A DNA stretch of 64,000 nucleotides from positions 1 through 64,000 of the forward strand of contig JAGBGU010000003.1 in assembly GCA_017935785.1 (NCBI GenBank), read 5' to 3'. How positions within the stretch are numbered: the first letter of the stretch is position 1; every line of letters begins with the position of its first letter. The DNA is from Bacteroidaceae bacterium. Lineage in GTDB: Bacteria > Bacteroidota > Bacteroidia > Bacteroidales > Bacteroidaceae. The position numbers were made by a program, and so were the translations under genes. The notes under the pieces were generated by a model. The model searched no databases, was not told the origin of the DNA, and saw only the letters and a list, made by a program, of their open reading frames with translations. Of this stretch, positions 28,259-38,531 are shown in pieces.

Positions 28259-28816
28259 ATGAACAAGAAATTTATGATTCTCTGCCTTTTGGCAGCCGGT
28301 TTGCAAAGTTGTGGAACGGACAAACAAAAGAACACGGCAGAAAACGAAGCCGAAGCGCCTGCACAGGAGGCCGAAGCCCCCAAGACAGAAGAAGGAATCG
28401 TAGCCGGCGCCCAGGCACCCGATTTCAGTTACAAGACCATCAACGGAAAGGATGTCAGCCTAAAGACTTTTGAAGGCAAGTATGTGGTACTGGATTTCTG
28501 GGGCATCTGGTGCAAATGGTGCGTGAAGGGTATTCCCGAAATGAAGAAATACTACGACCAGTATAAGGAGAAGATGGAAATCGTCAGCATTGACCATGGA
28601 GACGAAATGGACAAGCTTATGCCCTTTATCCAGGAAAACGACATGAACTGGACCCACATCATGAACGATGCCAAGGGCAATACCGACCTGTGCAAACTTT
28701 ACCAGGTTCAGGGTTTCCCCACAAAGGTGCTCATTGACCCCCAGGGAAAGATTGTTGAAGTATATGTAGGCGAAGTTCCTGAATTTTATCAGAAACTGGA
28801 CGAGCTTCTGAAATAA
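28259..28816 (+). CDS. thioredoxin-like (TlpA/ResA-type) lipoprotein
   Basis: 185 residues. Lipoprotein signal with lipobox LQSC (Cys 18), then an acidic low-complexity linker (about 20-45, many Glu/Ala/Pro), then an AhpC/TSA-like thioredoxin fold (about 48-185) with the redox motif WCKWC (Cys pair near residues 82-85) and the cis-Pro in VQGFPTKVLID. Such proteins reduce disulfides in the periplasm, for cytochrome maturation or stress defence; partner unknown. Consensus promoter upstream; the GH5 gene starts 4 nt after its stop, so they are cotranscribed. Confidence 0.9.
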   Translation: MNKKFMILCLLAAGLQSCGTDKQKNTAENEAEAPAQEAEAPKTEEGIVAGAQAPDFSYKTINGKDVSLKTFEGKYVVLDFWGIWCKWCVKGIPEMKKYYDQYKEKMEIVSIDHGDEMDKLMPFIQENDMNWTHIMNDAKGNTDLCKLYQVQGFPTKVLIDPQGKIVEVYVGEVPEFYQKLDELLK

Positions 28817-28820
28817 TAAA

Positions 28821-29894
28821 ATGGACAGAAGGCAATTCATCCAATACTCCACAAGCGCCGCGGCCATGCTTGCAATGCCAATCCATTGGACACAGGCAAA
28901 GCCGCGGCCCGACGTGGAAAAATGGCGAGGTTTCAACCTTCTTAACTATTTCAGCCATTGGGGGCCGTTCCCGTTCCGCGAGGAAGAATTCAAATGGATA
29001 AGGGATTGGGGGTTCAACTATATCCGCATTCCGCTGTCTTACTGGTGCTGGACCAAGCCCGGCGAATATTACAAGACCGACGAACGGATTATGGCCGACC
29101 TTGACAAATGTGTGGAATGGGGACAAAAATACAATCTGCACGTAAGCCTCAATCTTCACCGTGCGCCCGGATATTGCATAAACAAACCGGAAGAACCGCA
29201 AAACATCTTCCGTGACAAAGAGGCGCTGGAAGGATGCGCTTACCAATGGCGGATGCTTGCCAAGCGCTACAGGCACGTATCGCACAAAGACCTTAGCATG
29301 AACCTGCTCAACGAAGTTTCGGGTTGCAACGAGGAGCAATACGACCATGTTGCACGCCGTCTCATCCGGGAAATCCGCGAAGAAAACCCCAAACGCCTGA
29401 TTCTGCTCGACGGACTGGATGTGGGCAGCCGCCCGCTGATGACCGTCACCGACGTTCCCCGCATTGCACAATGCGGCCGCGGATACCAGCCCATGCTCAT
29501 AAGCCATTACGCCGCATCGTGGGTCTATGGAGAAGGGCCGATGTATTTTCCGGCAGACAAACTTGCATGGCCTCTCGAGGCGGACGGAAGAAAATATGAC
29601 CGCGACTTTCTGCTGCAAACCCTGAAAGACACATGGAAACCCTGGACTGACAAGGGCGGACTGCTGTTCGTGGGTGAATTCGGAGCGCATAACCAGACAC
29701 CTCATCATATCGCACTAAGCTGGCTGACAGACCTGCTCAGTGTGTTCAAGGAATTGGGCATAGGCTGGGCGCTGTGGAACATGAGCGGTTCTTTCGGCAT
29801 AATGGACAGCGGACGCAAAGACGTGGAATACGAGGACTTCCACGGACACAAGCTGGACCGCAAGATGCTCGACATACTGCAACGATACGGATAA
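28821..29894 (+). CDS. glycoside hydrolase family 5 protein
   Basis: 357 residues. A twin-arginine-like signal (MDRRQFIQYSTSAAAMLAMP) indicates export. TIM barrel with GH5 catalytic pair: acid/base Glu in NLLNEVSG (about residue 160) and nucleophile Glu in GGLLFVGEFGAHN (about 278), plus YIRIPLSYW and NLHRAPGY. The likely action is on beta-1,4 or beta-1,3 linked glucans or mannans; substrate cannot be fixed. It is part of a short operon with a TlpA-like lipoprotein and an SDR gene, and it is not next to SusC/SusD genes. Confidence 0.9.
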   Translation: MDRRQFIQYSTSAAAMLAMPIHWTQAKPRPDVEKWRGFNLLNYFSHWGPFPFREEEFKWIRDWGFNYIRIPLSYWCWTKPGEYYKTDERIMADLDKCVEWGQKYNLHVSLNLHRAPGYCINKPEEPQNIFRDKEALEGCAYQWRMLAKRYRHVSHKDLSMNLLNEVSGCNEEQYDHVARRLIREIREENPKRLILLDGLDVGSRPLMTVTDVPRIAQCGRGYQPMLISHYAASWVYGEGPMYFPADKLAWPLEADGRKYDRDFLLQTLKDTWKPWTDKGGLLFVGEFGAHNQTPHHIALSWLTDLLSVFKELGIGWALWNMSGSFGIMDSGRKDVEYEDFHGHKLDRKMLDILQRYG

Positions 29895-29922
29895 TTCAAA
29901 AAAATCAAGGACTCTAAGAGAC

Positions 29923-30663
29923 ATGACACAAAAAAGGGCAATCGTTATGGGAGCCACCTCTGGAATAGGCCTGAGAGTGGCTTTGGAACTTGCTGAGCGA
30001 GGATGGCTTGTAGGAATTGCAGGCCGCCGTACACAACTGCTTGAGGAAACTGCGGCAAAACACCCCAACATCATAGCCACACAGTGTATAGACGTTACCA
30101 GTGAAGACGCTCCGGAAAAGCTGATGTCGCTGGTGGAAATGACAGGCGGAATGAACCTGTATTTCCACAGTTCCGGCATAGGATACCAGAATCCGTCACT
30201 CGATGTGCAGAAAGAACTGGCCACGCTGCAGACAAACGTGGTTGGCTTCAGCCGAATGCTCATCGCGGCCTTTGAATATTTCTGCAGCCGCCCCGACCAG
30301 CCGTGCCGGATTGCCGCAATCAGCAGTATCGCCGGCACAAAGGGGCTCGGAGCAGCGCCGGCATATTCCTCGTCAAAGCGTTTCTGCAACCATTATCTGG
30401 AATGCCTTGCCCAGCTGTGCGCCATCCGGGGCGTAAAGCACATACGCATCCACGACATACGTCCCGGCTTTGTGCGGACGGCATTGCTGGCCGAAGGCAA
30501 ATATCCGCTGCAACTGGACCCCGACAAAGTGGCACGCAACATTGTCAGGCGCATGCTTTCCGGCGAAAGCATCATTACGGTGGATTGGCGCTACCGTCTG
30601 CTGGTGGCGCTGTGGCGGCTCGTACCGCGCTGGGTATGGATAAGGATGAAAATCAGGTCCTGA
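29923..30663 (+). CDS. short-chain dehydrogenase/reductase
   Basis: 246 residues, classical SDR: nucleotide-binding GATSGIGLRVAL at the N-terminus, NVVG-type core, active-site Ser in AAISSIAGTKG and YSSSK (Tyr and Lys about residues 148-152). The C-terminus has a hydrophobic stretch (RYRLLVALWRLVPRWVW) that may rest on the membrane, as in SDRs acting on lipids or quinols. Substrate unknown. It is 28 nt after the GH5 gene, probably the last gene of that operon. Confidence 0.9.
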   Translation: MTQKRAIVMGATSGIGLRVALELAERGWLVGIAGRRTQLLEETAAKHPNIIATQCIDVTSEDAPEKLMSLVEMTGGMNLYFHSSGIGYQNPSLDVQKELATLQTNVVGFSRMLIAAFEYFCSRPDQPCRIAAISSIAGTKGLGAAPAYSSSKRFCNHYLECLAQLCAIRGVKHIRIHDIRPGFVRTALLAEGKYPLQLDPDKVARNIVRRMLSGESIITVDWRYRLLVALWRLVPRWVWIRMKIRS

Positions 30664-30742
30664 CAGGCGGCGCTTTCGTACACATCTTATAAACAAAGAA
30701 ACTTATTTGGCCTTAAAATTAGACAAATTGAAATAAAAGCAC

Positions 30743-30750
30743 TATCTTTG
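30743..30750 (+). promoter_or_regulatory. -7 element of asnA
   Basis: TATCTTTG 40 nt before the asnA ATG; the -33 region is TTAG at about 30719, a weak match. Confidence 0.6.
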
Positions 30751-30790
30751 CAGACAAATTGACAGCAAAACCAATAAAATTCAAGACAAA

Positions 30791-31828
30791 ATGAGCAAAC
30801 TCATAAAACCAACAGACTATCGTGCCCTGTTGGATTTGAAGCAGACAGAACTTGCCATAAAAAAAATAAAGGATTTCTTTTTGAGCAGCCTCAGTACCGA
30901 ACTGAGACTGCGCAGAGTAACAGCCCCGCTCTTCGTACTCAGAGGATTGGGCCTCAACGATGACCTCAGCGGCATTGAACGTCCCGTGTCGTTCCCCATC
31001 AAGGACATGGACGAGGCCGTGGCCGAAGTGGTGCACAGTCTGGCAAAATGGAAGCGCATAACGCTGGCCGAATACCAGGTGGAGCCCGGATTCGGCATCA
31101 TTACGGACATGAACGCCATCAGAAGCGACGAAGAGCTGGACAACCTTCACAGTCTGTACGTAGACCAGTGGGACTGGGAACGTGTAATGACAGACGCGCA
31201 AAGAAACGTGGCCTATCTGAAAAAGACCGTTGAGAAAATCTACGGCGCCATACTGCGCACCGAATTCTATATATGCGAAACCTATCCGCAGCTCAAGCCC
31301 TTCCTGCCCGAAGAGATATTCTTCATCCACAGCGAGGAACTGCGCGCCATGTATCCCGGCCTTTCCGCCAAGGAACGCGAAGACCGCATCTGCAAGGAAC
31401 ACGGCGCCGTATTCATCATGGGCATAGGAAACATGCTCGGCGACGGCGAACCGCACGACCTGCGCGCGCCCGACTATGACGACTGGTCCACTCCCAACGA
31501 AGACGGGTTTACCGGACTGAACGGCGACCTGCTGGTGTGGTATCCCGTTCTGGGGCGTTCCATTGAGCTGAGCAGCATGGGCATACGCGTAAACCAGGAA
31601 GCGCTGCAAAGACAGCTGCAGCTGCAGCACAAGGAAGACCGCAGCAAGCTTTATTTCCACAAAAGGCTGCTCGAGGGCAGTCTGCCGCTTAGCATCGGCG
31701 GCGGTATCGGACAAAGCCGCCTGTGCATGATTCTGCTGCAAAAGGCACACATCGGCGAAACGCAAAGCAGCATCTGGCCATGTGCCATGAGAGAGGAATG
31801 CCAGGCGGCCGGAATGCACCTAATCTGA
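30791..31828 (+). CDS. asnA: aspartate-ammonia ligase (asparagine synthetase A)
   Basis: 345 residues, normal length for AsnA. It is an aminoacyl-tRNA-synthetase-like enzyme that makes asparagine from aspartate, ammonia and ATP. Visible markers: RRVTAPLFV, GLGLNDDLSG, LAKWKR, the QVEPGFGIITDMNAIR segment, YVDQWDWE, AVFIMGIG and the motif-3-like SIGGGIGQSRLCMILLQKAH. No amino-acid leader peptide is visible upstream. The following DUF5009 gene starts 28 nt later. Confidence 0.96.
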   Translation: MSKLIKPTDYRALLDLKQTELAIKKIKDFFLSSLSTELRLRRVTAPLFVLRGLGLNDDLSGIERPVSFPIKDMDEAVAEVVHSLAKWKRITLAEYQVEPGFGIITDMNAIRSDEELDNLHSLYVDQWDWERVMTDAQRNVAYLKKTVEKIYGAILRTEFYICETYPQLKPFLPEEIFFIHSEELRAMYPGLSAKEREDRICKEHGAVFIMGIGNMLGDGEPHDLRAPDYDDWSTPNEDGFTGLNGDLLVWYPVLGRSIELSSMGIRVNQEALQRQLQLQHKEDRSKLYFHKRLLEGSLPLSIGGGIGQSRLCMILLQKAHIGETQSSIWPCAMREECQAAGMHLI

Positions 31829-31856
31829 AAATCAACCAATTTAACACCAACAGAAT

Positions 31857-32966
31857 ATGAAGAATCAACGTCTGATGTCGCTTGATGCCCTGCGAGGCTT
31901 CGACATGTTTTTCATTATGGGACTTTCCGGTCTCGTGGTTTCCCTCTGCAATCTGTGGCCTGGCGCCGTAACAGATGAAATAGCACACCAGATGGGCCAT
32001 GTGGAGTGGAACGGACTGGCTCACCACGACACCATTTTCCCCCTGTTCCTGTTCCTTGCAGGCGTATCTTTCCCCTTCTCCTATGCCAACCAGACGGCCA
32101 AGGGAATGACACGCCCCCAGATCTATGCAAAGATCTTCCGCAGGGCGGCCATGCTCATCTTTTTGGGGCTCATCTATAACGGACTGCTGAACTTCGACTT
32201 CGAGAACCTGCGCTGTGCCAGCGTGCTGGCCCGTATCGGTATCGCCTGGATGGGAGCGGCACTGCTTTTCATCAACTTCGGCATAAAGACACGCGCAGCC
32301 GTTTGCGCAGCCATACTTATAGGATACGGACTGCTGAGCGCACTTGTGGGCGCGCCCGATGTGGCCGACGCAGACCCCCTGAGCCGCGAAGGCTGTCTGG
32401 TGGGATACATAGACCGCCTGTTCCTGCCCGGACGCCTTATCTATGACGACAACCGTTTCGACCCCGAAGGCCTCCTCTCGGCCGTTCCGGCCGTTGTTAC
32501 CGCCATGCTGGGCATGTTCGCCGGCGAGCTCATCCGCCTGCCCAAGGAACGGATGTCCGGACAGAAGAAGACGCTCGTGATGCTGGGTGCAGGCGCCGCC
32601 CTCATCGTCATCACCCTGCTGGCAAAGGGATTCGTACCCGTCAACAAGATGCTGTGGTCAAGCACCTTTGTGACAGCCGTAGGCGCATACTCTTTCATCA
32701 TGATGGCTGTCTTCTATTATATTATAGATGTACGCGGATGGCAGAAATGGACACTTGTGTTCCGCGTTGTCGGCATGAACTCCATTACCATCTATCTGGC
32801 ACAGCGCATGGTCAGCTTCTCCAGCACCAACAAGTTCCTCTTCTCCGGCCTTGCCGGCCTGTTCCCCGAAAACATGGAACGCGTGGTTATGAACCTGGGC
32901 TATATCGTGGTGTGCTGGCTGTTCCTGTACTTCCTGTACCGCAAGAACACATTCCTGAAGGTTTAA
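31857..32966 (+). CDS. DUF5009/HGSNAT-type membrane acyltransferase
   Basis: 369 residues, about ten membrane helices. The N-terminus RLMSLDALRGFDMFFIMG and the following segment GLAHHDTIFPLFLFLAG carry the conserved His and Asp of the heparan-alpha-glucosaminide acetyltransferase-like family (NagX/DUF5009). Members are proposed to transfer acyl groups to sugars across the membrane; substrate unknown here. A good terminator follows 31 nt after the stop. Confidence 0.85.
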   Translation: MKNQRLMSLDALRGFDMFFIMGLSGLVVSLCNLWPGAVTDEIAHQMGHVEWNGLAHHDTIFPLFLFLAGVSFPFSYANQTAKGMTRPQIYAKIFRRAAMLIFLGLIYNGLLNFDFENLRCASVLARIGIAWMGAALLFINFGIKTRAAVCAAILIGYGLLSALVGAPDVADADPLSREGCLVGYIDRLFLPGRLIYDDNRFDPEGLLSAVPAVVTAMLGMFAGELIRLPKERMSGQKKTLVMLGAGAALIVITLLAKGFVPVNKMLWSSTFVTAVGAYSFIMMAVFYYIIDVRGWQKWTLVFRVVGMNSITIYLAQRMVSFSSTNKFLFSGLAGLFPENMERVVMNLGYIVVCWLFLYFLYRKNTFLKV

Positions 32967-32996
32967 GCAAACCGGTTTAAAGTACAAAACAAACGG

Positions 32997-33028
32997 GTAG
33001 GAGGAAAACGCAATGGTTTTCCTCCTAC
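32997..33028 (+). terminator. rho-independent terminator of the asnA/DUF5009 unit
   Basis: Perfect 13-bp stem GTAGGAGGAAAAC/GTTTTCCTCCTAC with a 6-nt loop, followed by TTGCTTTCT. Confidence 0.8.
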
Positions 33029-33069
33029 TTGCTTTCTAAGCACATTCCGAAATCTGATTTCCATTGGCC

Positions 33070-33547
33070 GAAACATACGTGATTCAAATTTCCGGACCGC
33101 GCACAAAAACTGAAACAAAATTGTAAAGCCCTACTAACAGTGTTTTTAACGCGAAACAAAATTGTAAAGCCCTACAAACAGTGTTTTTAACGCGAAACAA
33201 AATTGTAAAGCCCTACAAACAGTGTTTTTAACGTGAAACAAAATTGTAAAGCCCTACAAACAGTGTTTGTAACGCGAAACAAAATTGTAAAGCCCTACTA
33301 ACAGTGTTTGTAACGCGAAACAAAATTGTAAAGCCCTACAAACAGCGTTTTTTTCATGAAACATGCGTGATTGGCGCTACAAATGGCATTTTTTCCGTGA
33401 AACATGCGTGATTGGCGCTACAAATGGCATTTTTTCCGTGAAACATACGTGATTGGCGCTACAAATGGCATTTTTTCCGTGAAACATACGTGATTGAAAT
33501 TTCCGAACCGCCCCAAAAAACTGAAACATGCGTGTTTCAAGCCAAAA
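33070..33547. repeat. mosaic tandem array of 41/42-nt units, each starting GAAACA
   Basis: Eleven consecutive units and one partial: a 42-nt type a unit (33070), six 41-nt type b units (33112-33357, containing TTGTAAAGCCCTAC), three 41-nt type c units (33358-33480, containing TTGGCGCTACAAATGGC), a second 42-nt type a unit (33481), and a partial at 33523. All begin GAAACA, but the interiors differ by type. Type b holds the inverted repeat TTGTA/TACAA in most copies. It lies between convergent genes. Confidence 0.9.
33515..33539 (-). terminator. terminator of uvrA, formed by the last array unit
   Basis: On the minus strand hairpin TGAAAC/GTTTCA (loop 6) followed by G/TTTTTT (A-run at 33515-33520), starting 9 nt after the uvrA stop. 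Confidence 0.75.
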
Positions 33548-36373
33548 TCACATTTTCAGCGCTTCGGCCAGAAAGCCCGAAGTGTGCCCCACTCCGCTCT
33601 TCGCCAAATCCTCGGGCGTGCCGGAGAAAAGAAGCTGTCCGCCACCGCGGCCGCCGTCGGGACCCATGTCTATAATCCAGTCGGCACACTTTATCACGTC
33701 CAGGTTGTGCTCTATGACAATAACCGTGTTGCCCTTCTCAACCAATCGGTTCAGCACTTCCAGCAACACGCGGATGTCCTCAAAGTGAAGTCCGGTTGTG
33801 GGTTCGTCCAGGATATAGACGGTCTTGCCCGTATCGCGCTTGCCCAGTTCCGTAGCCAGCTTGACGCGCTGACTTTCGCCGCCGGAAAGCGTGGTGCTGG
33901 GCTGCCCCAGCTTTATGTAGCCGAGCCCCACATCCTGCAACACCTTAATCTTGTGCAGAATATTGGGCTGGTACTGGAAAAACTCCACGGCCTGATTGAT
34001 GGTCATGTCCAGCACGTCGGCAATGCTTTTTCCGCGGAAGCGCACCTCGAGCGTCTCGCGTTCATATCGCTTGCCGTGGCATTTTTCACAGGGCACGTAC
34101 ACATCGGGCAGGAAGTTCATCTCTATGGTCTTGTATCCGTTTCCTGAACAGGTTTCGCACCGGCCTCCCTTCACGTTGAATGAGAAGCGGCCCGGCTTGT
34201 AGCCGCGGATCTTGGCTTCGGGCAGTTCCACAAACAGATTGCGAATATCATTGAACACGCCCGTATAGGTGGCCGGATTGCTGCGGGGAGTTCTGCCCAG
34301 GGGAGACTGGTCCACATCCACCACCTTATCCACAAGCTCCAGCCCCTCTATCGAGCCGTATGGCAGCGGTTCTTTCAGCGAACGGTAGAAATGACGGCTC
34401 AGGATGGGATGGAGCGTATCGTTGACGAGCGTACTCTTGCCGCTGCCGCTTACGCCGGTTACGCAAATGAGCTTGCCGAGCGGAAATTCCACGTCGCATC
34501 CCTTCAGATTATTGCCTCTGGCGCCCAGAACGCGAATGCTCCCCCCGGTACCTTTTCTGCGTTCTTCGGGCACGGCAATGCGCAGGCAGCCGTTCAGATA
34601 GCGGCTCGTGAGCGTATCCTGCTGCAGCATCTGCCGATAGCTGCCCTGGTACACCACGTTTCCTCCCCTTCTGCCCGCCAAGGGGCCTATGTCCACTATG
34701 TAGTCTGCGTGCTCCATCATTTCCTGGTCGTGCTCCACCACAATGACAGAGTTGCCGAGGTCGCGCAACGACTTGAGCGAACTGATCAGCCTGCGGTTGT
34801 CGCGCTGGTGCAGCCCGATGCTGGGTTCGTCCAGAATGTACAGCACGTTCACCAGCTGGCTTCCTATCTGCGTGGCAAGGCGGATGCGCTGGCTTTCGCC
34901 GCCGGACAGACTGACGGACGAGCGCGAAAGGGAAAGATAGTCGAGCCCCACATCCAGGAGGAAGCGCAGACGGGTTCGTATCTCCTTTAGTATTTCGCTG
35001 GCAATGCGCAGCTGTCGCGGGCTCAGTCTTTCGTCGAGCCGGAGCAGCCAGTCGTACAGTTCGTTCAGGTCCATGGCCGCCAGTTCGGCAATGTTCTTTC
35101 CGTCAATGAGGAAGTGGAGCGCCTGCTTGTTGAGGCGCTGTCCGTTGCATTGCGGACACGTGGACGTACGGCTGAAAGAGTCGGCCCACTTCTGCGCCGC
35201 CGCGCTCATATCGGCATCCTGCATCTGACGGATGTACTTTACCAGTCCTTCATAGTCGCAATAGAAATCGTTGGATGTCTTGGTTATTTCCGAAGGGATG
35301 CGCAGGCGTTCCGACGTGCCGTTCAGAATCTCTTCCAACAGTTCGTCATCCATATCCGCCAACGGAGTGTCCAGGGTAAAACCTCCGCTTTCAACCAGAG
35401 CCTGTATCTGCCAAAATATCATTGTATTGCGCACCTTTCCCAAAGGAGCTATCCCGCCTTCGCGGATGCTCAGGCTACGGTTGGGGAACACCTTTTCAAT
35501 ATCCACCAGGTTTACGTAGCCCAGTCCCTTACATTTGGGGCAGGCGCCCATCGGGCTGTTGAAGGAGAAATCGTGCGGAGCGGGGTCGCGGTACGAAATG
35601 CCGCTCACGGGACACATAAGCCTTTTGCTGAAATGGCCCACCTGGCCCGAGTCCACATCATAGACCATCATCATGCCGTCGCCCTGTGCCATGGCATCCG
35701 CCACGCTTTGGGTCAGACGCTTGTCATCCTTGCTCTGCACCACCAGGCGGTCCACCACCAGTTCAATATCGTGGTTGCGGTAGCGGTCCAGTCTCATTCC
35801 CTGGACAACTTCCTGAATCTCGCCGTCAACCCTTACATAAAGGAATCCCTTACGGCGGACCGACTCGAACAGTTCCTTATAATGTCCCTTTCGGTTCTTC
35901 ACCTTGGGGGCAAGCAGATAAACCTTGCGGCCCCGGTAGTTCTTCAGCAGAAGGTCGAGAATCTGGTCCTCGGTATATTTTACCATCCTTTCGCCCGAGA
36001 CGTAGGAAAAGGCCTCGCCGGCACGGGCGAAAAGCAGGCGCAGAAAGTCGTAAATCTCCGTAGTGGTACCCACGGTACTGCGCGGATTCTTGTTGGTGGT
36101 CTTCTGTTCAATGCTGATAACCGGACTCAATCCCGTAATCTTATCCACGTCGGGGCGTTCAAGATTACCGAGAAAATTGCGTGCATAGGCGCTGAAAGTC
36201 TCTATATAGCGGCGCTGTCCCTCGGCATAAATCGTATCAAAGGCCAGTGACGACTTTCCGCTTCCGCTCAATCCCGTAATAACCGTCAGGCTATTGCGCG
36301 GAATCTCCACGTCGATATTCTTGAGATTGTGTACCCTGGCGCCCAGAACAACTATTTTCTGTTGTTCACTCAT
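33548..36373 (-). CDS. uvrA: excinuclease ABC subunit A
   Basis: 941 residues from MSEQQKIVV; a Met six codons upstream is possible but less usual. DNA damage recognition in nucleotide excision repair with UvrB and UvrC. Two ABC ATPase modules: Walker [10 protein letters not shown] (about residues 34-42) and GVSGSGKST (about residue 640), signatures LSGGESQR twice, and zinc-binding Cys pairs (CPKCKG; CPQCNG; CETCSG with CEKCHG). All elements are intact. The start overlaps the stop of the upstream gene by 8 nt (ATGAGTGA), so the two are coupled. A terminator and repeat array follow its stop. Confidence 0.96.
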   Translation of the reverse strand: MSEQQKIVVLGARVHNLKNIDVEIPRNSLTVITGLSGSGKSSLAFDTIYAEGQRRYIETFSAYARNFLGNLERPDVDKITGLSPVISIEQKTTNKNPRSTVGTTTEIYDFLRLLFARAGEAFSYVSGERMVKYTEDQILDLLLKNYRGRKVYLLAPKVKNRKGHYKELFESVRRKGFLYVRVDGEIQEVVQGMRLDRYRNHDIELVVDRLVVQSKDDKRLTQSVADAMAQGDGMMMVYDVDSGQVGHFSKRLMCPVSGISYRDPAPHDFSFNSPMGACPKCKGLGYVNLVDIEKVFPNRSLSIREGGIAPLGKVRNTMIFWQIQALVESGGFTLDTPLADMDDELLEEILNGTSERLRIPSEITKTSNDFYCDYEGLVKYIRQMQDADMSAAAQKWADSFSRTSTCPQCNGQRLNKQALHFLIDGKNIAELAAMDLNELYDWLLRLDERLSPRQLRIASEILKEIRTRLRFLLDVGLDYLSLSRSSVSLSGGESQRIRLATQIGSQLVNVLYILDEPSIGLHQRDNRRLISSLKSLRDLGNSVIVVEHDQEMMEHADYIVDIGPLAGRRGGNVVYQGSYRQMLQQDTLTSRYLNGCLRIAVPEERRKGTGGSIRVLGARGNNLKGCDVEFPLGKLICVTGVSGSGKSTLVNDTLHPILSRHFYRSLKEPLPYGSIEGLELVDKVVDVDQSPLGRTPRSNPATYTGVFNDIRNLFVELPEAKIRGYKPGRFSFNVKGGRCETCSGNGYKTIEMNFLPDVYVPCEKCHGKRYERETLEVRFRGKSIADVLDMTINQAVEFFQYQPNILHKIKVLQDVGLGYIKLGQPSTTLSGGESQRVKLATELGKRDTGKTVYILDEPTTGLHFEDIRVLLEVLNRLVEKGNTVIVIEHNLDVIKCADWIIDMGPDGGRGGGQLLFSGTPEDLAKSGVGHTSGFLAEALKM

Positions 36374-37085
36374 CGGTTCCTTCTCCTCCACCGTTTTCTT
36401 GGTTGTAGCCGGTAAGCACGCTTATGGTCTTACGCAGATTGTATTTGCGTCCGTCTGCGCCTCTTGCGTTTACAACAAGGAAGTAAACGCCGTCGCGCAC
36501 GGTCTTTCCGTTCATCTTGCCGTCCCATCCGCCGTCAAGCCTGTTCCACGAATATATCTTCGTTCCCCAGCGGTTAAACACAGCAGCCTCGAACTTAACG
36601 ATGCTCTGATATCCGTCCTTGGCCTTCAGTATGTCATTATAACCGTCGCCGTTGGGCGTAAAGGCGTTGGGAAATTCAAGTTTGCTTTCGCTGATGGCCA
36701 CACGCAGGGCATTGTCCTCTCCCTCGGCCGGATACGAAATGGTGTCAGTGCCCAGCACAAAGGTGGCATAAAGCTGAATGCAGAAGGAACCGCTCTTGGT
36801 AAAGGTGTATTCCAGCTCTTCATCAAAACGGTGGACAAGAATGTTTTCCTTGTCGCCCTCTTCCCATATTTTCCATTCGTAACGCGCAGTATATTCTCCC
36901 ACATTCTCGGGATTTGCAAAGAAATGCGCCTTCAGAGGTGCATCGGCGCTGCCGCCTACATCAGTGGTTTCTTCTCCGTCAGGAGTTGTGTAGACAGCCG
37001 AAGGATTTACGGAGGGCAACTCGTCCTGCGCACCCAGAAACAGGGGCCACAGACACATAAAAAAACAAATCAATCTCATTCTCAT
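36366..37085 (-). CDS. secreted protein with gliding-motility-type C-terminal domain (CHU_C, T9SS type B)
   Basis: 239 residues from [10 protein letters not shown] (an alternative start is two residues later). A signal peptide ends near LGAQ. The middle part is a PKD-like beta domain (about 45-145). The C-terminus (about 150-235) matches the gliding motility-associated domain: [25 protein letters not shown] and [13 protein letters not shown], a type B sorting signal for the type 9 secretion system. Its own function is unknown. It is divergent from the LysM gene and overlaps uvrA by 8 nt. Confidence 0.88.
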   Translation of the reverse strand: MRMRLICFFMCLWPLFLGAQDELPSVNPSAVYTTPDGEETTDVGGSADAPLKAHFFANPENVGEYTARYEWKIWEEGDKENILVHRFDEELEYTFTKSGSFCIQLYATFVLGTDTISYPAEGEDNALRVAISESKLEFPNAFTPNGDGYNDILKAKDGYQSIVKFEAAVFNRWGTKIYSWNRLDGGWDGKMNGKTVRDGVYFLVVNARGADGRKYNLRKTISVLTGYNQENGGGEGTDE

Positions 37086-37100
37086 TTGACAAACTTTCTG

Positions 37101-37108
37101 CAAAAATA
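37101..37108 (-). promoter_or_regulatory. -7 element of the CHU_C gene
   Basis: TATTTTTG on the minus strand, 15 nt before the start, fitting a short leader. Confidence 0.5.
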
Positions 37109-37139
37109 ACACTTTTCCGGGAGATAGTAAATATATCTG

Positions 37140-37170
37140 TTGCAAAATTCGCAAAAAAAGAATAACTTTG
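37140..37170 (+). promoter_or_regulatory. promoter of the LysM/PorT-like operon
   Basis: TTG (37140-37142), 20-nt spacer, TAACTTTG (37163-37170), with the ATG 5 nt downstream, implying a nearly leaderless or very short-leader mRNA if this start is used. Confidence 0.8.
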
Positions 37171-37175
37171 CGGCC

Positions 37176-38531
37176 ATGAAATACGCTATCATATCACTCT
37201 TATTTCTGTTTCCGGCCTTCCTGTCCGCCCAGGGCACGTTAGAAAGCCTCCAAAACATCTATCAGGTTAAGAAAGGCGATACAGCTTACGGCATCGCCAC
37301 ATCCCACGGCATAAGTCTTGAAGAACTCTACCGCGCCAACCCCGAAATCATCGGCGGAAAGGTTAAGAAAGGCATGTTCATCGTGATACCAACCAAGACC
37401 GAAGCCGCCAAACAGCAACAGGCCGAACCGCAGACGAGACCCGTAACGGCACAGCCCGTCATAAACACATCTTTCGCATCCCTGCGGGTGGCCGTGCTTC
37501 TTCCCTTTGAGGAGAAGAGCCCCCGGGCCGCCAAGTTCCTTGAGTTCTACCAAGGTTTTCTTATGGCGGTGGACAGCCTGAGCGCCCAGGGCAAAAACGT
37601 GTCGGTATACGCACTGAACACAGGCTCTACAGCCGCCCACATACAGCAAGTACTGGAAGAACCCGAGTTGCAGAGCATGCAGCTGATTATCGGCCCGGCA
37701 GACCAGTCACAGGTGCCCGCACTTTCCGACTTCTGCCAGCAGTACGGCATCAAGCTCGTGCTCCCATTCGCCAATCTGAAGTCAGCCTCTGGCATCCATT
37801 CCACCGTCTATAACGCCACTTCGCAGAGCGCCGCCGTACAGCAGCGCGCAAGCAGCCTGTTCGCTGGCAGATTCGCCAATAAGAACTATGTGGTACTGAA
37901 CACTGACGAACCCGATGACAAAGGCCGCGGACTGCTAGACCTGATGCGCACAAAACTGGGCGAACAGGGCATCTCCATGCGCCAAATGCACATTCAGGGC
38001 GACGACGAGGCATACAAGTCCGCCCTGAACCAGTTCCGCGAGAACTGCATTATCCCCGACAACGTGAGCATTAAGACGCTCAACATCTTCTTTGCCAGAC
38101 TGAAGACCTTTGCCGAACAGCACCCCGAATACAAGATTTCGCTCATCGGCTACCCCGAATGGCAGACTTACACATCAAGCCTGCTGAACGAATTCTACAA
38201 GTTCGACACGTACATCTACAGTTCATACTACCGCAACCCCATGCTCGAACGCACAACCGAATTTGAACGCAGTTTTGTCCATCATTTCGGCTACGGCATG
38301 GCCCCCACCTTCCCACGGTACGGCATGCTCGGATTCGACCTCGGATACTATTTCATGCACGGAATGGCCATGCTTGGCGACCGCTTCGACCAGGAACAGC
38401 ACACGCTCAGATACCAGCCCGTACAGCATCCGTTCAAATTCGTGAAAGACCCCGACACACAGGGTTTCGCCAACGAATCCACACTGATTATCCATTATTC
38501 GCCCGAGCAAACAATCGACGTAATACAATGA
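37176..38531 (+). CDS. LysM domain protein with periplasmic-binding-protein-like region
   Basis: 451 residues from MKYAIISLLFL. Signal peptide to about residue 19 (LSAQG), then a LysM peptidoglycan-binding domain (about 27-72; YQVKKGDTAYGIATSHGISL and a VIPT end). From about 105 the fold reads as a type 1 periplasmic ligand-binding protein (VAVLLPFEEKSPRAAKFLEF; LIIGPADQSQ; NYVVLNTDEPDDKG). This architecture is common in Bacteroidetes and its ligand is unknown. It overlaps the next gene by ATGA (4 nt), so it is coupled to the beta-barrel gene. Confidence 0.87.
   Translation: MKYAIISLLFLFPAFLSAQGTLESLQNIYQVKKGDTAYGIATSHGISLEELYRANPEIIGGKVKKGMFIVIPTKTEAAKQQQAEPQTRPVTAQPVINTSFASLRVAVLLPFEEKSPRAAKFLEFYQGFLMAVDSLSAQGKNVSVYALNTGSTAAHIQQVLEEPELQSMQLIIGPADQSQVPALSDFCQQYGIKLVLPFANLKSASGIHSTVYNATSQSAAVQQRASSLFAGRFANKNYVVLNTDEPDDKGRGLLDLMRTKLGEQGISMRQMHIQGDDEAYKSALNQFRENCIIPDNVSIKTLNIFFARLKTFAEQHPEYKISLIGYPEWQTYTSSLLNEFYKFDTYIYSSYYRNPMLERTTEFERSFVHHFGYGMAPTFPRYGMLGFDLGYYFMHGMAMLGDRFDQEQHTLRYQPVQHPFKFVKDPDTQGFANESTLIIHYSPEQTIDVIQ

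Noticed and set aside
33070-33547. CRISPR-like array because units start GAAAC
   Set aside because: Units abut each other without unique spacers, whole units repeat, and no cas genes are present.
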